44,581 nt of DNA, taken from Muribaculaceae bacterium. Lineage in GTDB: Bacteria > Bacillota > Clostridia > Lachnospirales > Lachnospiraceae. The stretch spans positions 1 through 44,581 of the forward strand of contig JAMPCA010000013.1 in the NCBI GenBank assembly GCA_023666425.1. Direction: 5' to 3'. This document shows, one piece after another, positions 22,400 to 30,785 of the stretch; the first letter of the stretch is position 1; every line of letters starts with the position of its first letter. Under the pieces are notes generated by a model. It did no database searches. It saw only the letters and a program-made list of their open reading frames with translations, and had not been told where the DNA came from. The translations under genes and the position numbers were made by a program.

Positions 22400-23878
22400 A
22401 TGTTAAATGAGGAGTTAATAAAACTGGCACACAGCCGCGTCTATCCCTTTCACATGCCGGGACATAAAAGGCGGGGGTTTTCGGATTTCCCCAGTCCCTA
22501 TTCGCTGGATATTACAGAGATTGAGGGTTTTGATAATCTGCATCACCCGCTTGGGATTTTGAAGGAGGAGCAGGCGCGCGCGGCGGCTGTCTATGGATCT
22601 AAGCAGTGTTACTATCTGGTAAACGGCAGTACCTGCGGACTTTTGGCGGCCATAAGCGCGGCGGTTCGCCCGGGCGGGCGTGTGCTTGTGGCGCGCAATT
22701 GCCATAAATCCGTGTACAATGCACTGTATCTGCGGCGGCTGCGCCCGGTGTATGTGTATCCGGCCATCACCCGGCAGGGGCTGCAGGGACAGATCCGGGC
22801 AGAGGATATCCGGCAAAAGCTCGCAGAGTATAAGGATATCCGGGCGGTGGTGGTCACCAGCCCTACCTATGACGGAATCCTCTCAGATGTGGCGGCGATT
22901 GCAGAGGAGACGCACCGCAGGGGAATTCCGCTGATCGTGGACGGGGCGCACGGAGCACATCTCGGTTTCCATGAGGCGTTTCCCGAAAATGCAGTGCGGC
23001 TGGGCGCGGATGCGGTGGTAATGAGCATTCACAAGACGCTGCCCGCCTTCACGCAGACAGCCCTGCTGCATCTGTGCAGCGACAGACTTTCCGCCCCGGA
23101 GACAGAGCGCTTTCTGGGAATTTACGAGAGCAGCTCTCCCTCCTATGTGCTGATGGCGGGAATCAGCCGGTGTATGGAGCTTCTCTCCTCCCCCGCCGTC
23201 AGGGAGCAGTTTTCAGTCTATGCGCAGAGGCTTGCCGACTTTCGGGAGAGGATACAAAAGCTTTCGCACTTTAAGGCGCCGGGGGCGGAGGATTTCACGC
23301 GGGAGGAGGCATTTGCCTTTGATCCGGGAAAGCTGATCATAGATACGTCGGCCTCCGGCATGACGGGAGCCCGGCTGAAGGAAAGGCTTTTGACAGACTA
23401 TGGCCTGCAGACAGAGATGGCGTCCGGCGCTTATGTGCTGGCAATGACCAGTCTCATGGACAGCCGGGAAGGTTTTGACCGTCTGGCGGCGGCGCTTGAG
23501 GAGCTGGACAGGAAAGCGGATGTCCTGCCGGAACGGGATCGCGATGCATCTGCAGGAGAGACGGATCGCTTGACCGCCGCGGAGCTTTACCAGCGGCAGT
23601 TTGCGGATATGGAGCTATGGGAAGCGCTGGACGCAGAGCAGGAGATCGTCCCGCTTTCGGCTGCTGCAGGACGGAGTATTGCGGATTATCTTTTTCTCTA
23701 TCCGCCGGGGATTCCCATTCTCGCGCCGGGAGAGCGCATGGGGGAACAGACCCCCGCGCTCATAGAGCGCTGCAGGCGCATGGGGCTTGCCGTCGAGGGG
23801 CTTGCCGGAGCAGATGCGATTCGAGTTGTGAAATCGCGGGATATGTACTATAATATAGAGGATTCAACATGGGCATAA
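22400..23878 (+). CDS. Orn/Lys/Arg decarboxylase family PLP enzyme (YaaO-like)
   Basis: A 492-aa fold-type I decarboxylase related to Bacillus YaaO/SpeA, acting on a basic amino acid to give a polyamine precursor. Landmarks: FHMPGHKRRG near the start, NGSTCGLLAAISA (cofactor phosphate binding), RNCHKSVYNAL, DGAHGAHLGFHEAFPE (PLP-contacting Asp and His) and MSIHKTLPAFTQTALLH with the Schiff-base Lys. The C-terminal part (YPPGIPILAPGERM) is the typical small domain. Length matches YaaO. It heads the operon gmk-yaaR-holB-ricT-yabB, the same order as in Bacillus. Its last ten bases overlap the kinase gene. Which of lysine, arginine or ornithine it uses cannot be decided. Confidence 0.9.
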   Translation: MLNEELIKLAHSRVYPFHMPGHKRRGFSDFPSPYSLDITEIEGFDNLHHPLGILKEEQARAAAVYGSKQCYYLVNGSTCGLLAAISAAVRPGGRVLVARNCHKSVYNALYLRRLRPVYVYPAITRQGLQGQIRAEDIRQKLAEYKDIRAVVVTSPTYDGILSDVAAIAEETHRRGIPLIVDGAHGAHLGFHEAFPENAVRLGADAVVMSIHKTLPAFTQTALLHLCSDRLSAPETERFLGIYESSSPSYVLMAGISRCMELLSSPAVREQFSVYAQRLADFRERIQKLSHFKAPGAEDFTREEAFAFDPGKLIIDTSASGMTGARLKERLLTDYGLQTEMASGAYVLAMTSLMDSREGFDRLAAALEELDRKADVLPERDRDASAGETDRLTAAELYQRQFADMELWEALDAEQEIVPLSAAAGRSIADYLFLYPPGIPILAPGERMGEQTPALIERCRRMGLAVEGLAGADAIRVVKSRDMYYNIEDSTWA

Positions 23879-24480
23879 TCTATTGTATGATGGGAAAGAG
23901 CTCCTCGGGCAAGGACAGCGTATACCGGGAGCTCATGCAGGATGGCAGCCTGCCGCTCAGGCGCATCGTTCCCTATACGACCCGCCCGATGCGGGAGGGG
24001 GAGACGCCGGGGCTGGAATATATTTTCTGTGACGAGGCGAGGGTACAGCAGCTGGAGGAAGAGCGGCGCATCATAGAGCTGCGGGCGTATCAGACCGTAC
24101 ATGGCATTTGGAAATATTTTACAGTGGACGACGGGCAGATTGAGCCGGAAAAGTACAGCTATCTGTATATTGTGACCCTGGAGGGCTATAAAAAGATACG
24201 GGAATACTTTGGGGAGAACCGGGTCGCGCCGATCTATATAGAAGTCGAGGACGGTGAGCGTCTGCTGCGGGCAGTCCGGCGGGAGATGCAGCAGTCCGCG
24301 CCGCGGTATGAGGAGATGTGCCGCAGATTTCTGGCGGATTCCGGGGATTTTTCCGGGGAGAAGCTGGCGGAGGCCGGAATAGAGAGGCGCTTCGTCAACC
24401 GGGAGCTTGCCGGGACAGTTTCCCAGGTGCGGGCATATATCCGGGAGCTTGCCGGGACACAGGACGGGGATAAGATATGA
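23869..24480 (+). CDS. gmk: guanylate kinase-like protein
   Basis: A 203-aa P-loop nucleotide kinase. [16 protein letters not shown] is the Walker A loop, [19 protein letters not shown] the guanylate-kinase GMP-binding segment (TTRPxRxGE), followed by [15 protein letters not shown], another substrate-site segment. It would phosphorylate GMP to GDP using ATP. In Bacillus this operon slot holds thymidylate kinase (tmk), so the protein is a family substitution at a conserved position. Some residues differ from housekeeping Gmk (Asp after GK), so a specialised paralog is possible. Start and stop overlap both neighbours (ten bases, then ATGA). Confidence 0.82.
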   Translation: MGIIYCMMGKSSSGKDSVYRELMQDGSLPLRRIVPYTTRPMREGETPGLEYIFCDEARVQQLEEERRIIELRAYQTVHGIWKYFTVDDGQIEPEKYSYLYIVTLEGYKKIREYFGENRVAPIYIEVEDGERLLRAVRREMQQSAPRYEEMCRRFLADSGDFSGEKLAEAGIERRFVNRELAGTVSQVRAYIRELAGTQDGDKI

Positions 24481-24911
24481 AAGTCAACGAGATCAATCAG
24501 ATGACGCAGGTGCCGGAGACAGCGAAGACCACAGAGGCGGACGGCACTTTTAAGTTCACACTGGCGAGCGCGATCACGGACGCCGATCTGCAGGCGAAGG
24601 TGGATGCGCTGTTAAACGATATTACCTTTCAGGGGAACCGGATTGCGGAGCATATGGATATCCGGGATATGAAACGGTACCGGGGGCTTGTGAAGGAGTT
24701 TTTGAACGAAGTGGTGTACCGTTCCCACAAATTTTCGCGCGAGAACTTTCTCGACCGGAAAGGCCGCCACAGAGTGTACGGGATCATACGGCTGATCGAC
24801 AAGAATCTGGACGAACTGGCGAGCGAGCTGGTGGAGGATGAGAAAGACCACCTCTCGATTCTGGCAAGGATCGGGGAGATTCAGGGATTACTGCTGGATA
24901 TACTGACATAG
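24477..24911 (+). CDS. yaaR: YaaR family protein (DUF327)
   Basis: A 144-aa, mainly helical cytoplasmic protein of the YaaR family; function not established. It shows the family pattern [20 protein letters not shown] and [19 protein letters not shown]. Its start overlaps the gmk stop (ATGA). Between gmk and holB it occupies the same place as in Bacillus (yaaQ-yaaR-holB); a YaaQ gene is absent here. Co-transcription with replication and translation genes is conserved across Firmicutes. Confidence 0.85.
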   Translation: MKVNEINQMTQVPETAKTTEADGTFKFTLASAITDADLQAKVDALLNDITFQGNRIAEHMDIRDMKRYRGLVKEFLNEVVYRSHKFSRENFLDRKGRHRVYGIIRLIDKNLDELASELVEDEKDHLSILARIGEIQGLLLDILT

Positions 24912-24985
24912 CGGATTGCATAAGACCGCAGCCCGGGAAGGCGGATGACGCCGGAAGGGCAGACTATAAAAAGGAGGTATGGGAT

Positions 24986-25978
24986 ATGGCTGGATTTTGT
25001 GATATTATCGGACATGAGCAGATCATTAGTCATTTGCAGAGGGCAATTGCGGCCGACAAGGTATCCCATGCCTACATTCTGAACGGGCCGGAGTATTCCG
25101 GCAAGCGGATGCTGGCGGATGCCTTTGCGATGGCGCTGCAGTGCGAGGCGGAGGAGGGAGAAAAGCCCTGCCTTGCGTGCCGTTCCTGCCGTCAGGCCAT
25201 CAGCTATAACCAGCCGGATATCTTCTATGTGTCCCACGAAAAACCGAACACCATCAGCGTGGACGATATCCGTACCCAGATCAACAATGATATTGTGATC
25301 AAACCATATAGCAGCCAGTACAAGGTCTATATCGTGGACGAAGCGGAGAAAATGAATCCGCAGGCGCAGAACGCGCTCCTTAAGACCATCGAGGAGCCTC
25401 CGGCTTACGCCGTGATCCTGCTTTTGACCACGAACGCAGACGCCTTTCTGCCCACGATTTTATCCCGGTGCATCACGCTGAACCTGAAGGCGGTGAAGGA
25501 AGAGGCCATACAGGCTTATCTGATGAAGCATTACCAGATACCGGATTACCAGGCGCAGGTATGCGCCGCGTTTGCACAGGGAAATGTGGGGAAAGCCATA
25601 CAGCTCGCCGCATCGGAGGATTTCAACGGGATGAAGGCCTCCGTGATGCAGCTTGTGAAGCGGCTGGAGGATATCGACCTCTATGAGTTTGGCGGCGCCA
25701 TCAAACAGATTGGCGAATACAAACTGGCCATTCAGGATTACTTCGATCTGATTATGATATGGTTCCGGGACGTGCTGTACATGAAGGCGACGAACGACGT
25801 GAACGGACTGATTTTCAAGGATGAGGTCTACGACATAAAAAGGCAGGCAGCAAAGCACTCCTATCCGGGGATTGAGACGATTCTGAAAGCGCTGCAGACC
25901 GCGAAGGTGCGTCTGAATGCGAACGTGAACTTTGACCTGACACTGGAGCTTTTGCTGCTGACCATTAAGGAGAATTAA
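24986..25978 (+). CDS. holB: DNA polymerase III subunit delta'
   Basis: A 330-aa clamp-loader AAA+ subunit that helps load the beta clamp during replication. It has the phosphate-loop region YILNGPEYSGKRMLADAFA (a variant P-loop, as often in delta'), a zinc-binding cluster CLACRSCRQAI, YIVDEAEKMNPQAQNALLK (Walker B and sensor region) and EEPPAYAVILLLTTNADAFL. The length fits. The ATG at 24986 follows AAGGAGG at eight bases; an earlier ATG at 24979 is out of frame. It ends two bases before the ricT start. Confidence 0.93.
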   Translation: MAGFCDIIGHEQIISHLQRAIAADKVSHAYILNGPEYSGKRMLADAFAMALQCEAEEGEKPCLACRSCRQAISYNQPDIFYVSHEKPNTISVDDIRTQINNDIVIKPYSSQYKVYIVDEAEKMNPQAQNALLKTIEEPPAYAVILLLTTNADAFLPTILSRCITLNLKAVKEEAIQAYLMKHYQIPDYQAQVCAAFAQGNVGKAIQLAASEDFNGMKASVMQLVKRLEDIDLYEFGGAIKQIGEYKLAIQDYFDLIMIWFRDVLYMKATNDVNGLIFKDEVYDIKRQAAKHSYPGIETILKALQTAKVRLNANVNFDLTLELLLLTIKEN

Positions 25979-25979
25979 C

Positions 25980-27044
25980 ATGACTAAAATAGTAGGAATA
26001 CGATTTCAGAGGGCGGGAAAGATTTATTATTTTGATCCGCTGGATTATGAGCTGGAGGTACCGATGCATGTCATCGTAGAGACCGCCCGGGGCATTGAGA
26101 TGGGAACCGTCCTGATCGCGCCGAAGGAGGTGGATGACACGCAGGTGGTGCAGCCCCTGAAACCCGTCATGCGCATTGCGACCGATGAGGACGAAAAGGT
26201 TATGGAGCGCAACCGCGAAAAGCAGAAGGAGGCCTTTGCCATCTGTAAGGAGAAGATCGCAAAGCACGGTCTGGAAATGAAGCTGGTCGCGGCAGAGTAT
26301 ACCTTTGACAACAATAAGTTGTTGTTCTATTTTACCGCAGACGGGAGGATTGACTTCCGGGAGCTGGTCAAGGATCTGGCTTCCGTATTCCGCACCCGCA
26401 TCGAGCTCCGGCAGATTGGCGTGAGAGACGAGACGAAGCTTTTAGGCGGGGTGGGAATCTGCGGCCGGGAGCTGTGCTGTAAATCCTATATGTCAGATTT
26501 TATCCCGGTGTCCATCAAGATGGCGAAGGAGCAGAATCTGTCCTTAAACCCCACAAAAATATCCGGTACCTGCGGGAGACTGATGTGCTGCCTGAAAAAC
26601 GAGCAGGAGACATACGAATACCTGAACAGCCGCCTTCCGTCCCTAAAGGATACCGTCATCACACCCAGCGGCATGAGGGGAGAAGTTTCCTCCGTGAATG
26701 TGCTGCGGCAGCTTGTGAAAGTGGTCGTGGACAACGGCGAGGAGAAGGAGCTTCAGGAATATCATGTGGACGAGCTGCGTTTTACGCCGCGCCGGCGCAA
26801 GGACGTAAAGCTAACGGAGGAGGAACTGAAAGAGTTTGAAGGCTTAGAGGATGCCGGAGGAGCGGCGGCGGAAGCGGCAGAGCAGGCAAACCGCCGGAAC
26901 TATGAGAACAAGAACCGCAAGGGCGGGGGAAACCGCCGGGACAATGACAGGCGCGGCCGGAACCGCCGGAATTACGAGAACAAAAACCGCAGCAATGGAG
27001 CAGAGCATGGAGAACAGAGCGGAAGTAACGATACACAGCCATGA
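25980..27044 (+). CDS. ricT: RicT/YaaT (PSP1 domain) regulatory protein
   Basis: A 354-aa PSP1-domain protein. In Bacillus RicT belongs to the RicA-RicF-RicT complex that works with RNase Y in mRNA processing and carries iron-sulfur clusters. The family cysteines are present: GGVGICGRELCCKSYMSDF and SGTCGRLMCCLKNEQ. The last 70 residues are an Arg/Asn-rich extension with a duplicated RRNYENKNR motif, much longer and more basic than usual and probably disordered; it may bind RNA. The ATG at 25980 is two bases after holB. The 3' end overlaps the yabB start by 38 bases in another frame. Confidence 0.9.
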   Translation: MTKIVGIRFQRAGKIYYFDPLDYELEVPMHVIVETARGIEMGTVLIAPKEVDDTQVVQPLKPVMRIATDEDEKVMERNREKQKEAFAICKEKIAKHGLEMKLVAAEYTFDNNKLLFYFTADGRIDFRELVKDLASVFRTRIELRQIGVRDETKLLGGVGICGRELCCKSYMSDFIPVSIKMAKEQNLSLNPTKISGTCGRLMCCLKNEQETYEYLNSRLPSLKDTVITPSGMRGEVSSVNVLRQLVKVVVDNGEEKELQEYHVDELRFTPRRRKDVKLTEEELKEFEGLEDAGGAAAEAAEQANRRNYENKNRKGGGNRRDNDRRGRNRRNYENKNRSNGAEHGEQSGSNDTQP

Positions 27045-27756
27045 ACGCATAGATGAGCTGCAGAGAAACGGCTATTCCATCATTCAGGATCCCAAACGCT
27101 TCTGTTTTGGCATGGATGCGGTGCTGTTGTCGGGGTTTGCCAGGGTAAAGCAGGGAGAAAAAGTGTTAGACCTCGGTACCGGTACGGGAATTATCCCGAT
27201 CCTTCTGGAGGCAAAATCGCAGGGAGAGCACTTTACCGGGCTGGAGATCCAGCCGGAGAGCGCGGATATGGCGGCCCGCAGTGTGGCCTACAATCATTTG
27301 CAGGATAAAATCGAGATAGTGAACGGAGATATCAGGGAGGCTTCAAAGCTTTTTGGAGCCTCTTCTTTTGACGTAATCACGACCAATCCCCCTTACATGA
27401 TCGGGCAGCACGGCCTCGTCTCCGACGCGGACGCAAAAGCAGTCGCCCGGCATGAACTGTTATGCGATCTGGGAGATATCCTAAGAGAGAGCGCGCGAAT
27501 CCTGCCGCCGGGCGGGCGCTTTTATATGGTGCACAGACCCTTCCGACTGGCGGAAATTTTCAGCAAAATGACAGCCTCCCACATAGAACCGAAGCGGATG
27601 CGGCTCGTCTATCCCTTCGTGGATAAAGAACCGAATATGGTGCTGATCGAGGGGCTCCGGGGAGGCAGATCCCGGCTTACCGTGGAAAAGCCTCTGATCG
27701 TCTACCAGTCGCCAGGGGTCTATACAGACGAGATCTATGAGATATACGGATACTAA
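27007..27756 (+). CDS. yabB: tRNA1(Val) (adenine-37-N6)-methyltransferase-like protein
   Basis: A 249-aa SAM-dependent N6-adenine methyltransferase of the TrmN6/YabB group. GEKVLDLGTGTGIIPILLE is motif I, FTGLEIQPESADMAARSV motif II, and DVITTNPPYMIG the NPPY catalytic motif. RFCFGMDAVLLSGFARV is the typical N-terminal segment. The ATG at 27007 has a GGAG site six bases upstream; one at 26995 is also in frame, and the frame is open to 26851 only because of the ricT overlap. It closes the yaaO-gmk-yaaR-holB-ricT-yabB operon. In many relatives rsmI follows; here it is missing and an XRE/helicase pair comes next. Confidence 0.92.
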   Translation: MENRAEVTIHSHERIDELQRNGYSIIQDPKRFCFGMDAVLLSGFARVKQGEKVLDLGTGTGIIPILLEAKSQGEHFTGLEIQPESADMAARSVAYNHLQDKIEIVNGDIREASKLFGASSFDVITTNPPYMIGQHGLVSDADAKAVARHELLCDLGDILRESARILPPGGRFYMVHRPFRLAEIFSKMTASHIEPKRMRLVYPFVDKEPNMVLIEGLRGGRSRLTVEKPLIVYQSPGVYTDEIYEIYGY

Positions 27757-28112
27757 GAGACAGAATCATTCCTTTGTGGGGAAAGGGATGATTCTTTTTT
27801 ATTGTTCTGACGGATAAAAATTTGTCCCTGCATAATATAGAATTCCTTTTGTTCAGGATTCAGGGAGCGGAAAATGTGTAAAAGCAGCTCCTCATTGTGT
27901 GTCAGGCCGCTCTTCGTCGTGTGGCTGAGCAAATAGTCTGTGGACAGATTGAAATAGTCGGCAATCTGGCGCAGCGTCTGGTAGTCCGGCTCCCGTGTGT
28001 TGTGGATATAATTGCCAAGAGCCGAGGGCGTGACGCCGAGAATCTGCGCAAAGTCCTTCTGCGTTATTTCATGTTTTTCTAAAAGTTCCCCTAATACATC
28101 TCCAAATTTCAT
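27753..28112 (-). CDS. XRE-family transcriptional regulator
   Basis: A 119-aa repressor-type protein. Residues 5-62 form a classic XRE helix-turn-helix: LLEKHEITQKDFAQILGVTP, then SALGNYIHNTREPDYQTLRQ and FNLSTDYLL. The C-terminal part is helical and polar (LNPEQKEFYIMQGQIFIRQN). The ATG at 28112 has GAGGAG six bases upstream. It diverges from the helicase gene; the shared region contains repeated GTTTAA/GTTAAA words in opposite orientation that may be its operator. Its TAG stop overlaps the yabB stop region tail to tail, and the operon terminator lies within it. Confidence 0.85.
   Translation of the reverse strand: MKFGDVLGELLEKHEITQKDFAQILGVTPSALGNYIHNTREPDYQTLRQIADYFNLSTDYLLSHTTKSGLTHNEELLLHIFRSLNPEQKEFYIMQGQIFIRQNNKKESSLSPQRNDSVS
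27762..27800 (+). terminator. rho-independent terminator of the yaaO-yabB operon
   Basis: A 14-base stem (AGAATCATTCCTTT, 27762-27775; AAAGGGATGATTCT, 27782-27795) with a six-base loop is followed by TTTTT. It lies inside the 3' end of the convergent XRE gene, so the same DNA encodes that protein's last residues. Confidence 0.9.
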
Positions 28113-28155
28113 ATGTACTCCTCACAGTCTGTATGTACTACTATTTATACGCATA

Positions 28156-28182
28156 GTTAAATTTTTAAACCCTTAGTTTAAC
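28156..28182. promoter_or_regulatory. candidate XRE operator: inverted GTTAAA/GTTTAA words
   Basis: GTTAAA (28156-28161), TTTAAAC (28164-28170) and GTTTAAC (28176-28182) form overlapping inverted repeats between the divergent XRE and helicase genes. XRE regulators commonly bind such sites at their own promoter. Only the repeats are seen; binding is inference. Confidence 0.4.
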
Positions 28183-28240
28183 CATTCCCTTATTATTAGC
28201 GCACAGCAGGTCATCTTCAAAATGAAATACACGAAACGAA

Positions 28241-28269
28241 TTGACAATGAACAAATCGTGTATTACAAT
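28241..28269 (+). promoter_or_regulatory. promoter of the helicase gene
   Basis: TTGACA (28241-28246), a 17-base spacer and TACAAT (28264-28269). Its position excludes the ATG at 28222 and supports the ATG at 28309. Confidence 0.75.
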
Positions 28270-28308
28270 GGGAAAGAACCAAAGAACAGCCACGAGGAAG
28301 AGGGACGG

Positions 28309-30162
28309 ATGATAAAGTTATTTCCACATAATCAGACGGCCTATGAGGCCGCAGAAGAATATCTGCAGAGCTTCGGCAGGGCAGCGGTTGTGCATCCGAC
28401 CGGAACCGGGAAGAGCTACATCGCGTTCAAGCTCTGTGAGGATCACAGAGAAAGCAGGATCTGCTGGCTGTCCCCATCTGAATATATTTTTAGAACACAG
28501 CTGGAAAATATACATACAGATTTCGATTTTGTGCCGGAAAACATAGTATTTTACACCTACGCTGCTCTTATGCGCATGGAGGAGACACAGCTTTCTGATA
28601 TCATGCCGGACTACATCATTCTGGACGAATTCCACCGCTGCGGGGCACAGCAGTGGGGACTTGGCGTGCAGAGGCTGCTCGCCTGCTTTCCGGACTGTCC
28701 GGTTCTTGGATTATCCGCAACCAATATCCGTTACCTTGACAACCACCGGGATATGGCGGAGGAGCTTTTCAACGGCAGGATTGCCAGCCGGATGACACTC
28801 GGAGAGGCAATCGTGCTCGGTGTGCTCAAAGCCCCGGTATATGTGACGGCGCTGTTCCGTTATCAGGAGACTTATGAAAAATATGTGAGGAGAGTCAGGA
28901 CGATCCGCAGCAAAAAGACGAGAGATCAGGCGGAGCTGCTGCTGGAACAGCTGAAGCGAACGCTGGAAAACGCGGAGGGGATCGACCGGATTTTTGAGCG
29001 GCACATGAAGGAGCGTCACGGAAAATATCTCGTATTTTGCGCGAACAAAGAGCACATGGACGCGATGCGGGAGCTTGTAGCAAAGTGGTTTCATGGGATT
29101 GACGACGCGCCGCACGTCTACCGGGTGTATTCAAAGGATCCGGAGACGAGCAGGGAGTTTCAGCGATTCAAAGCAGATCAGGCGGATCATCTGCGGCTTT
29201 TATTCTGTATTGATATGCTCAACGAGGGCATCCATGTAGAGGATATCGCGGGCGTGATCCTGCTTCGCCCCACGGTTTCGCCGGTGGTATATAAGCAGCA
29301 GATCGGCAGGGCAATGTCTGTGGCGTCAGAAAACGCAGTGATTTTTGATATTGTGGACAATATCTCCGGGCTTACAAGCATTGATTTCATACAGGAGGAG
29401 ATGGCGGAGATTTTAGAGATATACCGGCTCCGGGGAGAGGAAGCGCGGATTGTCAGTGAGCGGTTTACGGTCATCGACGAGGTGCAGGAGTGCAGGCGGC
29501 TGTTTGACGAGCTGGAACATACCATGTCCGCATCCTGGGAGCAGATGTACGAGGAGGCGCGGAAGTATTACATGGCAAACGGGGATCTGCTTCCCCCGCA
29601 GAGCTATGTGACCCCGGAGGGATACCGGCTGGGGCAGTGGGTCATGGCGCAGAGAAGCGCTTACCACAGCGCAAGAGCAGAGCAGCAGCTGACCGGAGAG
29701 CAGATTCAAAAGCTGGAGGCGGCCGGCATGTGCTGGGATACATACAGAGAGCGCCAGTGGGAAGAGCAGCTTGCGCGGGCGCGCGCATTTTATGAGAAAA
29801 ACGGCCATCTGGACATTCCGGCGGGCTATGTGGACAAGGAGAGCGGCTATCCGCTGGGACGCTGGTACCGCGGCGTCCGGGATGCAAAGCGGCGCGGAAC
29901 CTTGTCCGCAGAGAGGCAGAGACAGCTGGAATCCATCGGGATCCAGTGGGATTCAGTCAAGGAGCGCAACTGGCTGGGCTATTACAGGCTGGCAGAAGAC
30001 TACTATAGGGAAAACGGGAATCTGGAGGTGCATCTGAAATATCAGACAGCTTCCGGCGTCCGGCTCGGCGTCTGGATCTCAGGCCAGAGGGACAGTTACA
30101 AAAAGGGCAGGCTCACGCAGGAGCAGATTTCCATGCTGGAGGACATCGGCATGAGCTGGTAG
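28309..30162 (+). CDS. DEFH-box superfamily 2 helicase with helicase-associated repeats, ended by an in-frame amber codon
   Basis: A 617-aa product (start at 28309 after GAGGAAGAGGGA). Motif I is HPTGTGKSY (residues 31-36), motif II LDEFH (106-109), motif III SAT (136-138) and motif VI QQIGRAM (Gly333-Arg334), all of an SF2 DNA/RNA helicase or translocase of the restriction-type group. From about residue 410 come helicase-associated (HA) repeats of about 65-70 residues, each starting with Trp, with LGxW in the middle and LExxGMxW at the end. Three repeats are complete before the TAG at 30160-30162; the same frame continues for three more to 30780. It is divergent from an XRE gene, a layout seen in defence or regulatory cassettes. 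The cellular role is unknown. Confidence 0.82.
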   Translation: MIKLFPHNQTAYEAAEEYLQSFGRAAVVHPTGTGKSYIAFKLCEDHRESRICWLSPSEYIFRTQLENIHTDFDFVPENIVFYTYAALMRMEETQLSDIMPDYIILDEFHRCGAQQWGLGVQRLLACFPDCPVLGLSATNIRYLDNHRDMAEELFNGRIASRMTLGEAIVLGVLKAPVYVTALFRYQETYEKYVRRVRTIRSKKTRDQAELLLEQLKRTLENAEGIDRIFERHMKERHGKYLVFCANKEHMDAMRELVAKWFHGIDDAPHVYRVYSKDPETSREFQRFKADQADHLRLLFCIDMLNEGIHVEDIAGVILLRPTVSPVVYKQQIGRAMSVASENAVIFDIVDNISGLTSIDFIQEEMAEILEIYRLRGEEARIVSERFTVIDEVQECRRLFDELEHTMSASWEQMYEEARKYYMANGDLLPPQSYVTPEGYRLGQWVMAQRSAYHSARAEQQLTGEQIQKLEAAGMCWDTYRERQWEEQLARARAFYEKNGHLDIPAGYVDKESGYPLGRWYRGVRDAKRRGTLSAERQRQLESIGIQWDSVKERNWLGYYRLAEDYYRENGNLEVHLKYQTASGVRLGVWISGQRDSYKKGRLTQEQISMLEDIGMSW

Positions 30163-30780
30163 CAGTTCAAGGCCAAGTGGTACGCCTGCTTTAATGAGGC
30201 GGTGCAGCAGTATGAGGAATACGAAACCATCAACGTTCCGGCGGATTATGTCTGCGGGGACGGCTTCCGTCTCGGGGCATGGATTGCCACCCAGAGGAAC
30301 AAATACCGTCAGGGAAAGCTGAACAAAAAGCAGATAGAGGCGCTGGAGGCGCTGGAGATCGTATGGGAGCCGGGCAGCAGCTTCTGGGAGGAATGCTTTC
30401 AGGAGGCGGAAATGTACTACAGGGCGCATGGGAATCTGATGGCGCCCGCAGATTATGTCACAAAAAGCGGCGTAAAGCTGGGCGCATGGATCAATAACTT
30501 AAGAAGCCGCTATAAAAAAGGTGAGCTTAAAGAAGAACAGATCAGCCGCTTAGAGGCCGTCGGTATGGTGTGGAGCAGCAACGAGGCGAAATGGAACGCA
30601 GGCTTTGAGCGTCTGCAGGAGTATCAAAAGACCCACGGGGATGCAAAAGTTCCGCAGGCCTATGCCTGCGTGGACGGATACAAGCTGGGAAGCTGGCTGA
30701 GCACGCAGCGGAGAGTTGCGAAGAAGGGCAGGCTTGACCCGGTGAAGCTGCATAGTCTGGAGGAGATAGGGGTTCTGTAA
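30163..30780 (+). pseudogene. C-terminal three HA repeats of the helicase, downstream of the amber codon
   Basis: The frame of the helicase continues without interruption after the TAG. It encodes three further HA repeats: beginning WYACFNEAVQQYEEYETINV, WEECFQEAEMYYRAHGNLMA and WNAGFERLQEYQKTHGDAKV. In the other repeats the residue after the closing Trp is Asp, Glu or Ser, so the amber most simply replaced a Glu codon (GAG to TAG). Internal starts such as the GTG at 30202 have no good ribosome site, so separate translation is doubtful. Reading-frame preservation points to a recent mutation, readthrough or a sequencing error. Confidence 0.7.
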
Positions 30781-30785
30781 AGAGG

